Part shown: positions 1 through 8,160 of the stretch, piece after piece
How the letters are laid out: each line of letters begins with the position of its first letter
Position numbering within the stretch: position 1 is the first letter of the stretch
Source of the DNA: Candidatus Fermentibacterota bacterium
GTDB taxonomy: Bacteria; Fermentibacterota; Fermentibacteria; Fermentibacterales; JCC-6
Direction of reading: 5' to 3'
Assembly: GCA_030592645.1 (NCBI GenBank)
Contig: JAUVIR010000018.1
Location: 1-50,103, forward strand
DNA: 50,103 nt
Notes under the pieces: model-generated
The model's input: only the letters and a program-made list of their open reading frames with translations
The model's database searches: none
What the model was told of the DNA's origin: nothing
Translations under genes and position numbers: made by a program

Positions 1-387
1 ACTATTTATAATTATTATGCATGGAATTTTTATACAGCTACGATTGCTGATGCTATTCTTAATACTACTGGAAATTGGTGGGGTACAGTAAATCCCCTGG
101 AAATATCTCAATCAATTTACTTCGGTTATCCCCGGAATGCTATTGTATATGGTAGCAGCGGTGCTGCTGTCACTGCTTCATCTGCTGACCAGAGGATTTT
201 TGTCCATCTTCATAATAATGGGCGCTTTAACCGGGCTGGTACTACTTTACATGCGATTGAAAAAGTACTTCTCCATTTTCCGATTCAAATTGAAGCATTC
301 TGTAATTATCCTGCCTTTCCTGCTGGCAGGATACATTCTGATTACAAACCTGATGCTGGCAGGTCGACCGGAAATGAATTTCAATGA
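1..387 (+). pseudogene. C-terminal fragment of a right-handed beta-helix protein (5' end outside window)
   Basis: Frame 1 is open from the first base to a TGA at 385-387. Its first 50 or so residues resemble the last coil of NosD/pectate-lyase-like right-handed parallel beta-helix proteins: a Gly-Asn-Trp-Trp-Gly motif (codons at about 70-84), then Thr-Val-Asn-Pro and a short Ile-rich strand ending in Val-Tyr. Such proteins are usually exported surface proteins. After about nt 150 the translation stops looking like a protein, because from 137 the neighbouring frame encodes convincing membrane helices. The beta-helix gene therefore seems to end by truncation or frameshift rather than at a natural C-terminus, since the usual closing motif and sorting domain are missing. 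The motif is clear, but calling it a pseudogene rather than an overlapping intact gene is inference. Confidence 0.45.
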
Positions 388-1900
388 TACCCAGGTGACT
401 TACCTTGTTCAACCAGACAGATGGCTGAATGATGGTCAGATCAGCTTTCTTGATGAAACAATATTTTCCGCCTTTCCAATGACTTCCGAGATGCTGTTAC
501 TGCTGCCATCTTCACTGGCAGCTGACAGAATGGACCAGCTTATTCTGGGACAATTGTTCGAACAGAGCATGATCATTGGCTTGATACTGTTTTGCATGGC
601 GATACTGGGATTCGGATGGAAATGGTATCCGGCTGCATTGATCAGTATCACAGGATGCTCCACAATTCTTCTCTGGTGCCATCTTGTCAAACCTGACGCT
701 ACAGCACTATTCTTCGTCACGATTGCCCTGACAATTCTACTTAAACAGATGCTGGATAAGGAATATCACTCCGACTTATCAGCATTTATTGTAATGGGTC
801 TGGCGTTGACATCAAAAATTACAATTTACATTGTGCTTATTCCATTTATCATAATGTATGTGTATAATATTTTACATAGTAAACCTGACAGATATTATAG
901 ATTTTCAAGCATTATTCTGTTGATTGTACTGCCTCTTATTTTTATGTTGCGGACATTTATCCATACGGGAACTTTCTTCTACCCGCATGCTTCATTTACA
1001 TCTCTACTGAAGCCTGAATGGGTAATGCCTGAATTGCATCTCACTTACATCACGTTCGCCGACAGAAGTTCATATTTTTTCCCTGAAGTAGGATTCTTTC
1101 AGAATATCTGGCATTACTTCGGTACATGGAATTCGTCCTTTTTCCTTCTGCTTGGCGGATATATTCTTACTATTGGAAGAAAATATCTTACCAGAAGGAC
1201 TCTGATTCTTGCAGGTTTTGGAATTTACGCTATTATTTCAATTGTTCTGTTCTACCCTGCATGGTGGGGCGCGAAATACGGGATAATGCTGATTCCCTTT
1301 GCTACTCTTTTCGGGTTGTATATGTTCAGGCACCTGAAATATGGCCTGCTTTCCGCGACTGTTCTGACAGTAATAATCTACTTCATATACGATACATCGC
1401 TTTCCCCGACGGAACATTATGGACTGGAGTTCAGAAACGGGTTAATCGAATCTTATGCAAGCAGCAATTGGAAAGTATCCGGCTGTCAGATACTCGATAA
1501 CCAAAAAGAGTTAAAGATAACCCTCTGGATGAATTCTCATCTTCCGGATAATTCGAACATCCTCTCATTCTACCTGACAAAGCGCTATTTTTCCAATCAC
1601 AGGTGGATTAATGCCTGGCAATATCCTGTTGCCGCACATTTATATCTGGACAATACAATTGTGGATGAAGTAAATATTCTCAAAGAACTGAGTATTGATT
1701 ACATCATCCTTACGGAGGATAACCCCGCACCATTTGATGATGAAAACTCCGTTGAACTCTTCACCAGAATCGGCAGGGGAAGTGTTCTTGAACCCGTTGT
1801 GAATATCGATGGAAACACTATTTACAGATTCTGTCCAGCGAATCTGACCAGCCTCGATAAAAAAAGCGGCGGGTCGAAACCCGCCGCTTTCGAAATCTGA
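137..1900 (+). CDS. Polytopic GT-C-type glycosyltransferase-like membrane protein
   Basis: This 587-residue protein has about ten to twelve hydrophobic segments in its first 410 residues, then a soluble C-terminal part of about 170 residues that would lie outside the membrane. An Asp-Thr at about residues 84-85 after the third helix, followed by a Pro-Met-Thr-Ser-Glu-Met stretch at about 114-119, resembles the first periplasmic loop of GT-C/ArnT/PMT-like transferases, where an Asp is catalytic. Those enzymes move sugars from polyprenyl-phosphate donors to proteins or lipids. The acceptor is unknown; the pilin gene directly downstream and convergent makes pilin a candidate. The ATG at 137 has no good ribosome binding site and overlaps the beta-helix frame, so the true start is uncertain (ATG at 149 also fits) and the N-terminus may be incomplete. 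The last 13 codons form one arm-loop-arm of the pilin terminator. Confidence 0.6.
   Translation: MLLYMVAAVLLSLLHLLTRGFLSIFIIMGALTGLVLLYMRLKKYFSIFRFKLKHSVIILPFLLAGYILITNLMLAGRPEMNFNDTQVTYLVQPDRWLNDGQISFLDETIFSAFPMTSEMLLLLPSSLAADRMDQLILGQLFEQSMIIGLILFCMAILGFGWKWYPAALISITGCSTILLWCHLVKPDATALFFVTIALTILLKQMLDKEYHSDLSAFIVMGLALTSKITIYIVLIPFIIMYVYNILHSKPDRYYRFSSIILLIVLPLIFMLRTFIHTGTFFYPHASFTSLLKPEWVMPELHLTYITFADRSSYFFPEVGFFQNIWHYFGTWNSSFFLLLGGYILTIGRKYLTRRTLILAGFGIYAIISIVLFYPAWWGAKYGIMLIPFATLFGLYMFRHLKYGLLSATVLTVIIYFIYDTSLSPTEHYGLEFRNGLIESYASSNWKVSGCQILDNQKELKITLWMNSHLPDNSNILSFYLTKRYFSNHRWINAWQYPVAAHLYLDNTIVDEVNILKELSIDYIILTEDNPAPFDDENSVELFTRIGRGSVLEPVVNIDGNTIYRFCPANLTSLDKKSGGSKPAAFEI
1859..1890 (-). 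terminator. Rho-independent terminator of the pilin gene
   Basis: A perfect 12-bp GC-rich stem (1863-1874 with 1879-1890) closes a 4-nt loop. On the minus strand it is followed by seven T residues (complement of 1859-1865). It begins about 20 nt past the pilin stop and lies inside the last codons of the convergent gene ending at 1900. Confidence 0.85.
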
Positions 1901-1911
1901 AATATCAGATT

Positions 1912-2283
1912 TTACTGCCAGGAAACAATACCATCTTCGATGCTACCGTGTGTCAACCCATTAGGAGCTTCAGCACATCCGATAAGATATGTAGTAGCAA
2001 GAGCTCCTCCAGTTTCAGTATATCCAGCATCACTTGTAGGACATTCCATGTCAACCGAATTTTCCATCACGAAACTGTTAGCAAGATCTGCAACAGAACC
2101 GTATGCATTAAATCGGCCGTAGTACATGGCTTCAGCTGAGCCAAGCGATCTCATGTTGCTCTGGCAGGCTACCTGCTCTGCCTGATCCTTCACACTGGAA
2201 AATTTCGGTATCGCTATGGCAGCAAGGATACCAATGATGACCACAACGATCATCAGCTCAATGAGCGTGAAACCTTTTTTCAT
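1912..2283 (-). CDS. pilA: Type IV major pilin-like protein
   Basis: A 123-residue prepilin. The first nine residues form a class III signal: a short basic leader (MKKG) cut before Phe5, with Glu at mature position 5, followed by a hydrophobic helix to about residue 28. PilD peptidase (not in the window) would cleave and N-methylate it. The globular part is short and has three cysteines, at about 38, 80 and 102, the second in a Cys-Pro pair; the last two could form the C-terminal disulfide loop typical of pilins. The ATG has an AAAGGA site 7 nt upstream. The gene stands alone, with its own sigma-54-like promoter and terminator, downstream of the pilus motor and regulator operon. A minor pilin or pseudopilin is possible, but an isolated, separately regulated gene suits the major subunit. 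Confidence 0.88.
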   Translation of the reverse strand: MKKGFTLIELMIVVVIIGILAAIAIPKFSSVKDQAEQVACQSNMRSLGSAEAMYYGRFNAYGSVADLANSFVMENSVDMECPTSDAGYTETGGALATTYLIGCAEAPNGLTHGSIEDGIVSWQ

Positions 2284-2346
2284 TTTGATTCCTTTCGATT
2301 CGAGTTAACGTTAACACAAAATTTCTTTCAAAGTACTATACAATGA

Positions 2347-2362
2347 AGCAATATCTTTGCCA
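2347..2362 (-). promoter_or_regulatory. Sigma-54 (-24/-12) promoter for pilA
   Basis: The minus strand reads TGGCAAAGATATTGCT. This keeps the invariant GG of the -24 box and GC of the -12 box at correct spacing and differs from the consensus TGGCACGN4TTGCW at only two positions. Transcription would start near 2336 on a G, leaving a 5' UTR of about 53 nt. That UTR contains the perfect 12-nt palindrome GTTAACGTTAAC (2304-2315). Sigma-54 control of pilA by PilR is well established in other bacteria. Confidence 0.75.
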
Positions 2363-2400
2363 AATCAGATTGAGCACTACTAATTCATTTACAAGCATGT

Positions 2401-2463
2401 ATTATTAGTAATAATATCGATAATACGGAGTTACCAGTAATCTGCAGGTATTGCATAATGCAA
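2401..2463. promoter_or_regulatory. Two palindromes, candidate activator sites upstream of pilA
   Basis: ATTATTAGTAATAAT (2401-2415) and TTGCATAATGCAA (2451-2463) are both perfect odd-length palindromes. They lie about 40-100 bp upstream of the pilA -24 box, in the range where NtrC-type activators such as PilR bind. Binding is inference. The surrounding AT-rich DNA between 2284 and 2492 shows no coding sequence. Confidence 0.35.
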
Positions 2464-2492
2464 GACAGGGGTTCGATTTTGCATTAATTAAT

Positions 2493-3830
2493 TTAGAAGT
2501 CATTTAAGAATGGACGGCCGGGATTATCCTGAATTGTGGCATTTATCAGTCTGCGGGCCAGTTCCTCGCGGGACATGCTGAAATCACCGACATCCAGTAC
2601 ACCTTTAGATAGATCAACATCCGGATTGAACCATGTTGCCATTCTCTCAAACCAGATGGAGAAATTTCCAGTCGAAAGTAATACGATATCCGGTCTTCTG
2701 TCCTCCGCATATTTCAGTACCCAGCCTCCGTAGAGAAGATCGTTACTGCTGAGAAAGAAAACCGATTCAAAAGGCGCTGGAGCGAAGAACTTAATTATTT
2801 CGTTTTCCTGATCAGGCAGCGGCTCCCAGGAAAGAACCGCCGCCGCAAGAACGGCTCCGGCAGCGATCACTCCCGCAATACGTCTCCAACTGTAAATAAC
2901 GTTCATACCTTCTACAGCAAGAGCCAGAATTACGAACAGTGAAAGTATTGCCGTCTGGGTTGTTCCCGCTGCCATTGGATTGATAATGGTCACAAATAGC
3001 AGATCGAGTACAAACAGTATTTCCAGTCTGATCAGCAGTTTTCTATTGCTTCTGAAGAGCTGTATTGCTCCTGTCATCAGAGGCAGTAGAAGGAGAGGCC
3101 AGATAATTTTCCAGAGAGCTCCCAGATGACGAAGCAGGACATCATACGAAATACCCCACATTCTCCCGCCGTACACTTCCCTGTACCCTCCCGCCGTTAC
3201 CTGCCTTACGAAGTTACCCAGTGTTCCAGTGCTGCCCCAGTCTACTATTGCACCCGAAGCTGAATACAATGGAAGCGCAAGGTACAGACTTAATCCAAGC
3301 AGGAGACCGCAGAAGAACTGCAGTACTGAGGAGCGTTTGAACTCAAACAGGACAACAAGGAAAATCCCCTGGGGGTGAATTGCAAGGGCAAGTCCCAGAA
3401 GAAATCCCGCTTCCAGATTGAAGGGCGGTTTTCGGAAGTATGCAAGTGCGTAGATCAGGAAAAGGAAACCGTATGCATCCCAGATAAGAAGTCTCCCGGC
3501 GACAGAAGGCAACAGCAGAATACCGAAAAGGAATACGAGCGATGATACTGTGTACTTCCTGGTTAGCAGGATCAGAGCTGATGCCGCTGCACATGCAAAC
3601 AGTACTCGTAACCCTTCAGAACCAAAAAGAATCCATGACACTCTTGATAGAAGGCTAAGAAGGGGAAGTCCGGGCGGATGGTTGATGCCTCCGAGCCGGG
3701 CAACGGTAAGAAACTCTCCTCCATCTTCAACCGGGATGCCTCTCTGGCCGGCTGCAAAAGCAATGAGGAAAAGTACAAGGAAGCATAATGCTGTTACCGC
3801 CAGAGTCAGTCTCCAGCGATTATGCGTCAT
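2493..3830 (-). CDS. DUF2723 (TMEM260-like) membrane protein, possible O-glycosyltransferase
   Basis: The N-terminus carries the DUF2723 hallmark in its first extracytoplasmic loop: an Asp-Gly-Gly-Glu-Phe motif at about 36-40 followed by a His-Pro-Pro-Gly-x-Pro motif at about 51-56. About ten transmembrane helices follow. The family is related to GT-C protein O-mannosyltransferases and is common in Bacteroidota and relatives. At 445 residues it is shorter than many family members, and it stops at an Arg-Pro-Phe where longer homologues continue, so C-terminal loss is possible; the AT-rich DNA beyond is non-coding. The start codon overlaps the pilR stop (ATGA, 3827-3830), so it is translationally coupled to the pilus regulator, and pilin or another surface protein is a plausible target. 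Confidence 0.75.
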   Translation of the reverse strand: MTHNRWRLTLAVTALCFLVLFLIAFAAGQRGIPVEDGGEFLTVARLGGINHPPGLPLLSLLSRVSWILFGSEGLRVLFACAAASALILLTRKYTVSSLVFLFGILLLPSVAGRLLIWDAYGFLFLIYALAYFRKPPFNLEAGFLLGLALAIHPQGIFLVVLFEFKRSSVLQFFCGLLLGLSLYLALPLYSASGAIVDWGSTGTLGNFVRQVTAGGYREVYGGRMWGISYDVLLRHLGALWKIIWPLLLLPLMTGAIQLFRSNRKLLIRLEILFVLDLLFVTIINPMAAGTTQTAILSLFVILALAVEGMNVIYSWRRIAGVIAAGAVLAAAVLSWEPLPDQENEIIKFFAPAPFESVFFLSSNDLLYGGWVLKYAEDRRPDIVLLSTGNFSIWFERMATWFNPDVDLSKGVLDVGDFSMSREELARRLINATIQDNPGRPFLNDF

Positions 3831-5224
3831 ATATCATCCTTTTCCCTTGCGTACTTTTCAAGCTTTCTGTAAAGTGTGCTTTCGTTAATTCCAAGGATTT
3901 TTGCAGCAAGGCGCTTCTGCCCCCTCGCCTGGTGCTCCAGTACATACAGGGTATAAGCTTTTTCTATCTCATTCAGAGTGGGTTTTGTCTTGGAAGACCG
4001 CTCAGTGACTAATCCAGAACCTATAGATAACTGTTCCTCTTCACCGGGGTACCTGATGAAGTCCGGTATATCATCCGCTGTTATTTCCTGATCTCGTGTC
4101 ATCACACAGAGACGTTCAACCACGTTCTCAAGTTCGCGTACATTCCCGGGCCAGCTGTAATCGGACAGTATCTTTCTTGCCTCAGGGGAGATCGTTTTGC
4201 GCTGATCGCCTGTTTCACCTGAGTAATCTTCAAGGAATTTGTTCAGAAGAAAGGGAATGTCAGATCTTCTTTCCCGGAGGGGAGGAACATGGAGAGGAAT
4301 AACGTTAAGCCTGTAGTAGAGATCTGCTCTGAAATCATCGGTCTTTACCATCTCAGCAAGATCGGCATTGGTGGCAGCTATAATCCTGGCATCGAAAGGG
4401 ATATGTCTGGTTCCGCCAACTGGAAGCACCTGGCGTTCCTGAAGCGCTCTGAGCAGTTTAACCTGAAGTTCCCTGTCAAGTTCACCTATTTCATCCAGAA
4501 AGAACGTCCCTCCCCTTGCTGCTACAAGGAGCCCTTCTTTGTCCTTGTATGCGCCTGTGAAGGATCCTTTAAGATGACCGAAGAGTTCACTTTCAAGAAG
4601 ACTGCGGGAAAAACTTCCGCAGCTGACCGCCATGAAGGGTTTATCAGATCTGCAGCCTGTGCTGTGAATAGCCCTCGCAATGAGTTCCTTACCCGTGCCG
4701 CTTTCGCCGGTGATAATTACTGTGCTACTTTTATCGGCAACCATCCTCACTTTTTCAAGCAGTTCAACAATGGGTCTGGATTTTCCGATTATCTCCTCGA
4801 CAGAGTATTTCGATCGGATCTTTTTTCTGAGTTCCAGGTTCTCCCTCTTAAGATCCCGTTCACTCAGAGCTTTCTCTATCGCTATAAGAAGCTGATCGAC
4901 TTCGAAGGGTTTAACCAGATAATCTGTCGCTCCCCTTCGCATTGCCTTCACTGCCGAATCCACGCTTGAGAAGGCTGTCATTATGATACCGATAAGCCCC
5001 GGGAACTTCTTCCGGAGCTGCGTCAGAACATCAAATCCGCTTATTCCCGGCATCTTCACATCAACAACCAGTATGTCCGGCATTGTATAAAGACCGGCAG
5101 TAACAGCCTCTTCTCCCGTTGAATAGCAGGATACTTCGTAACCATGCTCTTCGAGAAGTATGGATAGCCATTCCAGCATAGGCTTCTCGTCATCAACGAT
5201 CATCACAGAAAGAGATTTGCTCAT
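3827..5224 (-). CDS. pilR: Sigma-54-dependent response regulator of the NtrC/PilR type
   Basis: The 465-residue protein has the three-part NtrC layout. A receiver domain (residues 5-120) has acidic pocket D11/D12, phosphoacceptor D55, T83 and K105. An AAA+ sigma-54 interaction domain (about 145-380) has Walker A GESGTGKE at 173-180 and a Walker B ending in Leu-Asp-Glu. A C-terminal Fis-type helix-turn-helix follows (about 425-460). The sigma-54 contact loop reads GSFTGA at 220-225 instead of the usual GAFTGA. It overlaps pilS upstream and the DUF2723 gene downstream by 4 nt each. The genes around it are pilus genes, and sigma-54-like promoters precede pilA and pilB2, so those are its likely targets. 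Confidence 0.9.
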   Translation of the reverse strand: MSKSLSVMIVDDEKPMLEWLSILLEEHGYEVSCYSTGEEAVTAGLYTMPDILVVDVKMPGISGFDVLTQLRKKFPGLIGIIMTAFSSVDSAVKAMRRGATDYLVKPFEVDQLLIAIEKALSERDLKRENLELRKKIRSKYSVEEIIGKSRPIVELLEKVRMVADKSSTVIITGESGTGKELIARAIHSTGCRSDKPFMAVSCGSFSRSLLESELFGHLKGSFTGAYKDKEGLLVAARGGTFFLDEIGELDRELQVKLLRALQERQVLPVGGTRHIPFDARIIAATNADLAEMVKTDDFRADLYYRLNVIPLHVPPLRERRSDIPFLLNKFLEDYSGETGDQRKTISPEARKILSDYSWPGNVRELENVVERLCVMTRDQEITADDIPDFIRYPGEEEQLSIGSGLVTERSSKTKPTLNEIEKAYTLYVLEHQARGQKRLAAKILGINESTLYRKLEKYAREKDDI

Positions 5225-6882
5225 GGCTGATTCCCCCCTGTTTCCGCCGCCGCAGCATCAGGCGGCGCTATAGGGATGCTAATGCGGACAGTTGTGCCTT
5301 CCCCAGGCTCTGATTCGATATCAATCCGACCTCTGTGATCATGTACCACTTTCCGGGCGACGAACAGCCCCAGGCCTGTTCCCTCCTTCTTTGTTGTGAA
5401 GAACGGATCGAATATCTGTACCATGATTTTTTCAGGTATTCCCGGTCCGTTATCGTGCACTCTGAGTTCAACCATACCATCCATGGCAGATCTTACAAGG
5501 GATACTCTGATTTTTCCATCAGATGAATTCTCAAGAACCTCAACACTGTTCCGCATGATATTCGTAAGCAGCTGTACGAGCCTTGCCTGGTTGCCGAATA
5601 CTATAAAGTCACCCTCAATGCGGGATTCTATTCCGGTCAGACCGCCGAAACCCTGGCTGGCTACATCAACTGCTTCATTAACGACAGCTGCAAGAGATAC
5701 TGAGTTCGTATAGGAAACTGTGCTCTCGCGGGATAGCTCCAGGTAACCTTCTATTATCTCCGATATCCTCTTCGCCTGAGAGCTGATAAGTTCGGTCATT
5801 CTGTCCGTTTTCTTCCAGTCCAGGGTTCCCATCTGAAGAATATGAGCGGCGCCGCTCATGGATGCCAGAGGATTTCTTATTTCGTGAGCCATGGTGCTTG
5901 AAAGACGACCGATCGCCGCAAGTTTTTCCTGCTCCTGAAGTTTCCTTTTCAGCTCGAATGTTTCTGTGATATCAGTCATTGCAACAAGAGCTCCAGCCGA
6001 GTTTCCTTCATGGTCTAGGAATGTGCCCATTCTGCATTCCAGGATCGCCTCATCGATGCTTAACTCAATAACCGGAGGCATTCCGTCCGAGAGCTGAAAT
6101 TCCTTGAGCATTGTATAAATATCCGTATCGCATACTCGTTCACGCCACTTATTACTTAGTGAAAGGATCTTAAGACCGGACTGATTTATGCTTACGGGGG
6201 TTCCCGAATTATCTATGACCAGTATCCCGTCTGAAAGGCTTTCAAGTATTTCGCGGGACATTGTCTTTGCTTCTCGCAGCTCTCTGAGGATTCCTTCAGA
6301 TCTCCCCTTTTCAAGCAGCAGATGCTGTGATAAGTATCCCGAAACAAGTCCTGTAATTGTGAGAAATCCGGCGTATATCATCACGAAGAGAAGAGCGTAT
6401 TGAAAGGTAATATTTGAAGGGACAGCATGTACCAGCCTCTCAAAAGCACTCCCGGTAGGCGTTACATCTGCCAGACCGGAAATCGAAACAAAAGCCATGG
6501 AGGCAATCATCAGCGCGTCCAGCACGGCAATCGTTACTCCCCCGCGAATGCCGAGAAATACACCTGCCGTGAAAGTATGAATGAAGAAGAATGCGGTGAA
6601 AGGTCCGTCAAAACCGCCCGCCATTCGAATCAGAACAGACGCCAGAATGGAATCCAGAATGAACTGGACCCATATCTGCCATTCTCTCTCCCGCAACGAT
6701 TTTCTGAAGAAGAAATCCAGGGATACCGAAAGAACAACCACGACGCCAACGACAGAATAGACTTTTCCGACGCTTGCCCAGCCGAGGAACAGAATGCCGA
6801 AAATCACAAAAAGACCGAAGACAATGATGCGCCCCACCTGGTACCAGGTGCGGCGCGTCATCGATAGTATACCCTTATGCAT
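5221..6882 (-). CDS. pilS: Membrane sensor histidine kinase of the PilS type
   Basis: Six hydrophobic segments fill residues 15-185 with very short loops, as in PilS, which senses pilin in the membrane. A short coiled linker (about 186-212), a PAS domain (about 210-305) and the kinase core follow. The phospho-accepting His is H333 in an HEIRNP motif. The ATP-binding domain has the N box, a DNGPGIP G1 box and a GTGLGLF G2 box. The stop overlaps the pilR start (ATGA at 5221-5224). The first ATG has an AAGGAG only 1 nt upstream, so the internal ATG at 6861 (residue 8) is an equally good start. It should phosphorylate the adjacent PilR. Confidence 0.88.
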   Translation of the reverse strand: MHKGILSMTRRTWYQVGRIIVFGLFVIFGILFLGWASVGKVYSVVGVVVVLSVSLDFFFRKSLREREWQIWVQFILDSILASVLIRMAGGFDGPFTAFFFIHTFTAGVFLGIRGGVTIAVLDALMIASMAFVSISGLADVTPTGSAFERLVHAVPSNITFQYALLFVMIYAGFLTITGLVSGYLSQHLLLEKGRSEGILRELREAKTMSREILESLSDGILVIDNSGTPVSINQSGLKILSLSNKWRERVCDTDIYTMLKEFQLSDGMPPVIELSIDEAILECRMGTFLDHEGNSAGALVAMTDITETFELKRKLQEQEKLAAIGRLSSTMAHEIRNPLASMSGAAHILQMGTLDWKKTDRMTELISSQAKRISEIIEGYLELSRESTVSYTNSVSLAAVVNEAVDVASQGFGGLTGIESRIEGDFIVFGNQARLVQLLTNIMRNSVEVLENSSDGKIRVSLVRSAMDGMVELRVHDNGPGIPEKIMVQIFDPFFTTKKEGTGLGLFVARKVVHDHRGRIDIESEPGEGTTVRISIPIAPPDAAAAETGGNQP

Positions 6883-6936
6883 ACTCCTTCAGTTCTTCAA
6901 AACAGCAGGGATTCAATACTGCTGCTATTGCGATTC

Positions 6937-8145
6937 TCAGCTCCCTACAGCCCCGATCATGTCGAAGATCGGAAGGTACATGGCAATAACAATACCTCCG
7001 ACTATCGCTCCGAGAACAATGATCATGATAGGTTCGAGTGTAGCAGTAAGACCTGCGACAGCAGTATCCACTTCTTCCTCGTAGAAGTCGGCGATTTTCA
7101 TGAGCATGGTGTCGATTCCGCCGGTCTCTTCTCCCACTGCGATCATCTGTGTAACCATACCGGGGAAAACACCTGAAGCCTGAAGCGGGTTTGAGATATT
7201 CTCACCCCCGGAGATGCTTGTTCGCGCTTCCATGATAGCATCAGCTATTATCCTGTTTCCCGATGTTTTGGAAGTAATACTCAGGCCATCAAGGATCGAC
7301 ACACCACTTGATATGAGGGTACCCAGAGTCCTTGAGAAACGGGCTATTGACATCTTTCTGAGTAACATGCCGAAGATCGGCATTTTGAGCTTAATCAAAT
7401 CGATGACCTTCTCACCGCTTTTTGTTCTGTAGTACATCTTGTAGCCGGTTATCATGACGGCGAAGCCGATAAGGATGAGGAGGATATTCGCCTGAACGAA
7501 CTCCGAGAGGTCAACAACAAATTGTGTCGGTGCCGGCAAAGCACCGCCCATGTCATCGAACATCTGCTGGAAAATGGGTATCACGAAAAGCAGAAGAGCC
7601 ATGACAACAACGACAACAACTATCATAACAACCATTGGATACATCATGGCTGATTTGATTTTGCTTTTGAGGGCAGTTGATTTTTCAAGGTGTGTGGAAA
7701 GCCTGTTAAGGATGGTATCCAGAATACCGCCCTGCTCACCTGCCGCAACCATGTTCACATACAGATCCGTGAAGACCTTCTTATGCTTAGCCATGGCATC
7801 AGCCAGGGTTCCCCCCTTTTCCACATCCCCCGAGACTTCTTCGATGATCTGCTGGAAAACCTTATTTTCCTGCTGACGCGCGAGTATCTGAAGGCATTTG
7901 ACAAGGGGAAGTCCTGCGTCGATCATAACAGCGAACTGCCTTGTGAATGTGGATAGTTCCTTGTCCTTAACACCGGACCCGATTACACCGAAGGTGGCTA
8001 TATCGAACGATTTACCCTTGATCTTGGATACGTTCACCCCCCTCTGAGTAAGGATTGCCTCCGCTTCTGCCTTTTTAGCGGCAGAAATCTTTCCCGACAT
8101 TTTTCTGCCGGCTTTATTTGTTCCTTCCCATCTGAACTCAGGCAT
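6937..8145 (-). CDS. pilC: Type IV pilus inner-membrane platform protein
   Basis: A 402-residue GspF/PilC family protein. Its two homologous cytoplasmic helical domains (about 65-190 and 270-390) each precede membrane helices, with hydrophobic stretches at about 170-195, 215-240 and 370-398. The N-terminal 60 residues match the small basic domain of T4P members. The second repeat contains Gly-Glu-Glu-Thr-Gly, the counterpart of Gly-Glu-Gln-Gly-Gly in the first, a family signature. PilC anchors pilin subunits and couples to the PilB and PilT ATPases encoded directly upstream. The ATG follows a strong AGGAGG, and 15 nt separate it from pilT. Confidence 0.93.
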   Translation of the reverse strand: MPEFRWEGTNKAGRKMSGKISAAKKAEAEAILTQRGVNVSKIKGKSFDIATFGVIGSGVKDKELSTFTRQFAVMIDAGLPLVKCLQILARQQENKVFQQIIEEVSGDVEKGGTLADAMAKHKKVFTDLYVNMVAAGEQGGILDTILNRLSTHLEKSTALKSKIKSAMMYPMVVMIVVVVVVMALLLFVIPIFQQMFDDMGGALPAPTQFVVDLSEFVQANILLILIGFAVMITGYKMYYRTKSGEKVIDLIKLKMPIFGMLLRKMSIARFSRTLGTLISSGVSILDGLSITSKTSGNRIIADAIMEARTSISGGENISNPLQASGVFPGMVTQMIAVGEETGGIDTMLMKIADFYEEEVDTAVAGLTATLEPIMIIVLGAIVGGIVIAMYLPIFDMIGAVGS

Positions 8146-8160
8146 TTCCGCCTCCTATTG

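Noticed and set aside
4289..4969. Plus-strand open frame of 226 codons opposite pilR
   Set aside because: It lies wholly antisense to a gene with full NtrC motifs and its translation shows no domain.
7590..7625. Repetitive acaac/gac run as a possible repeat element
   Set aside because: It encodes the Val-rich membrane helix of PilC and is only codon repetition.
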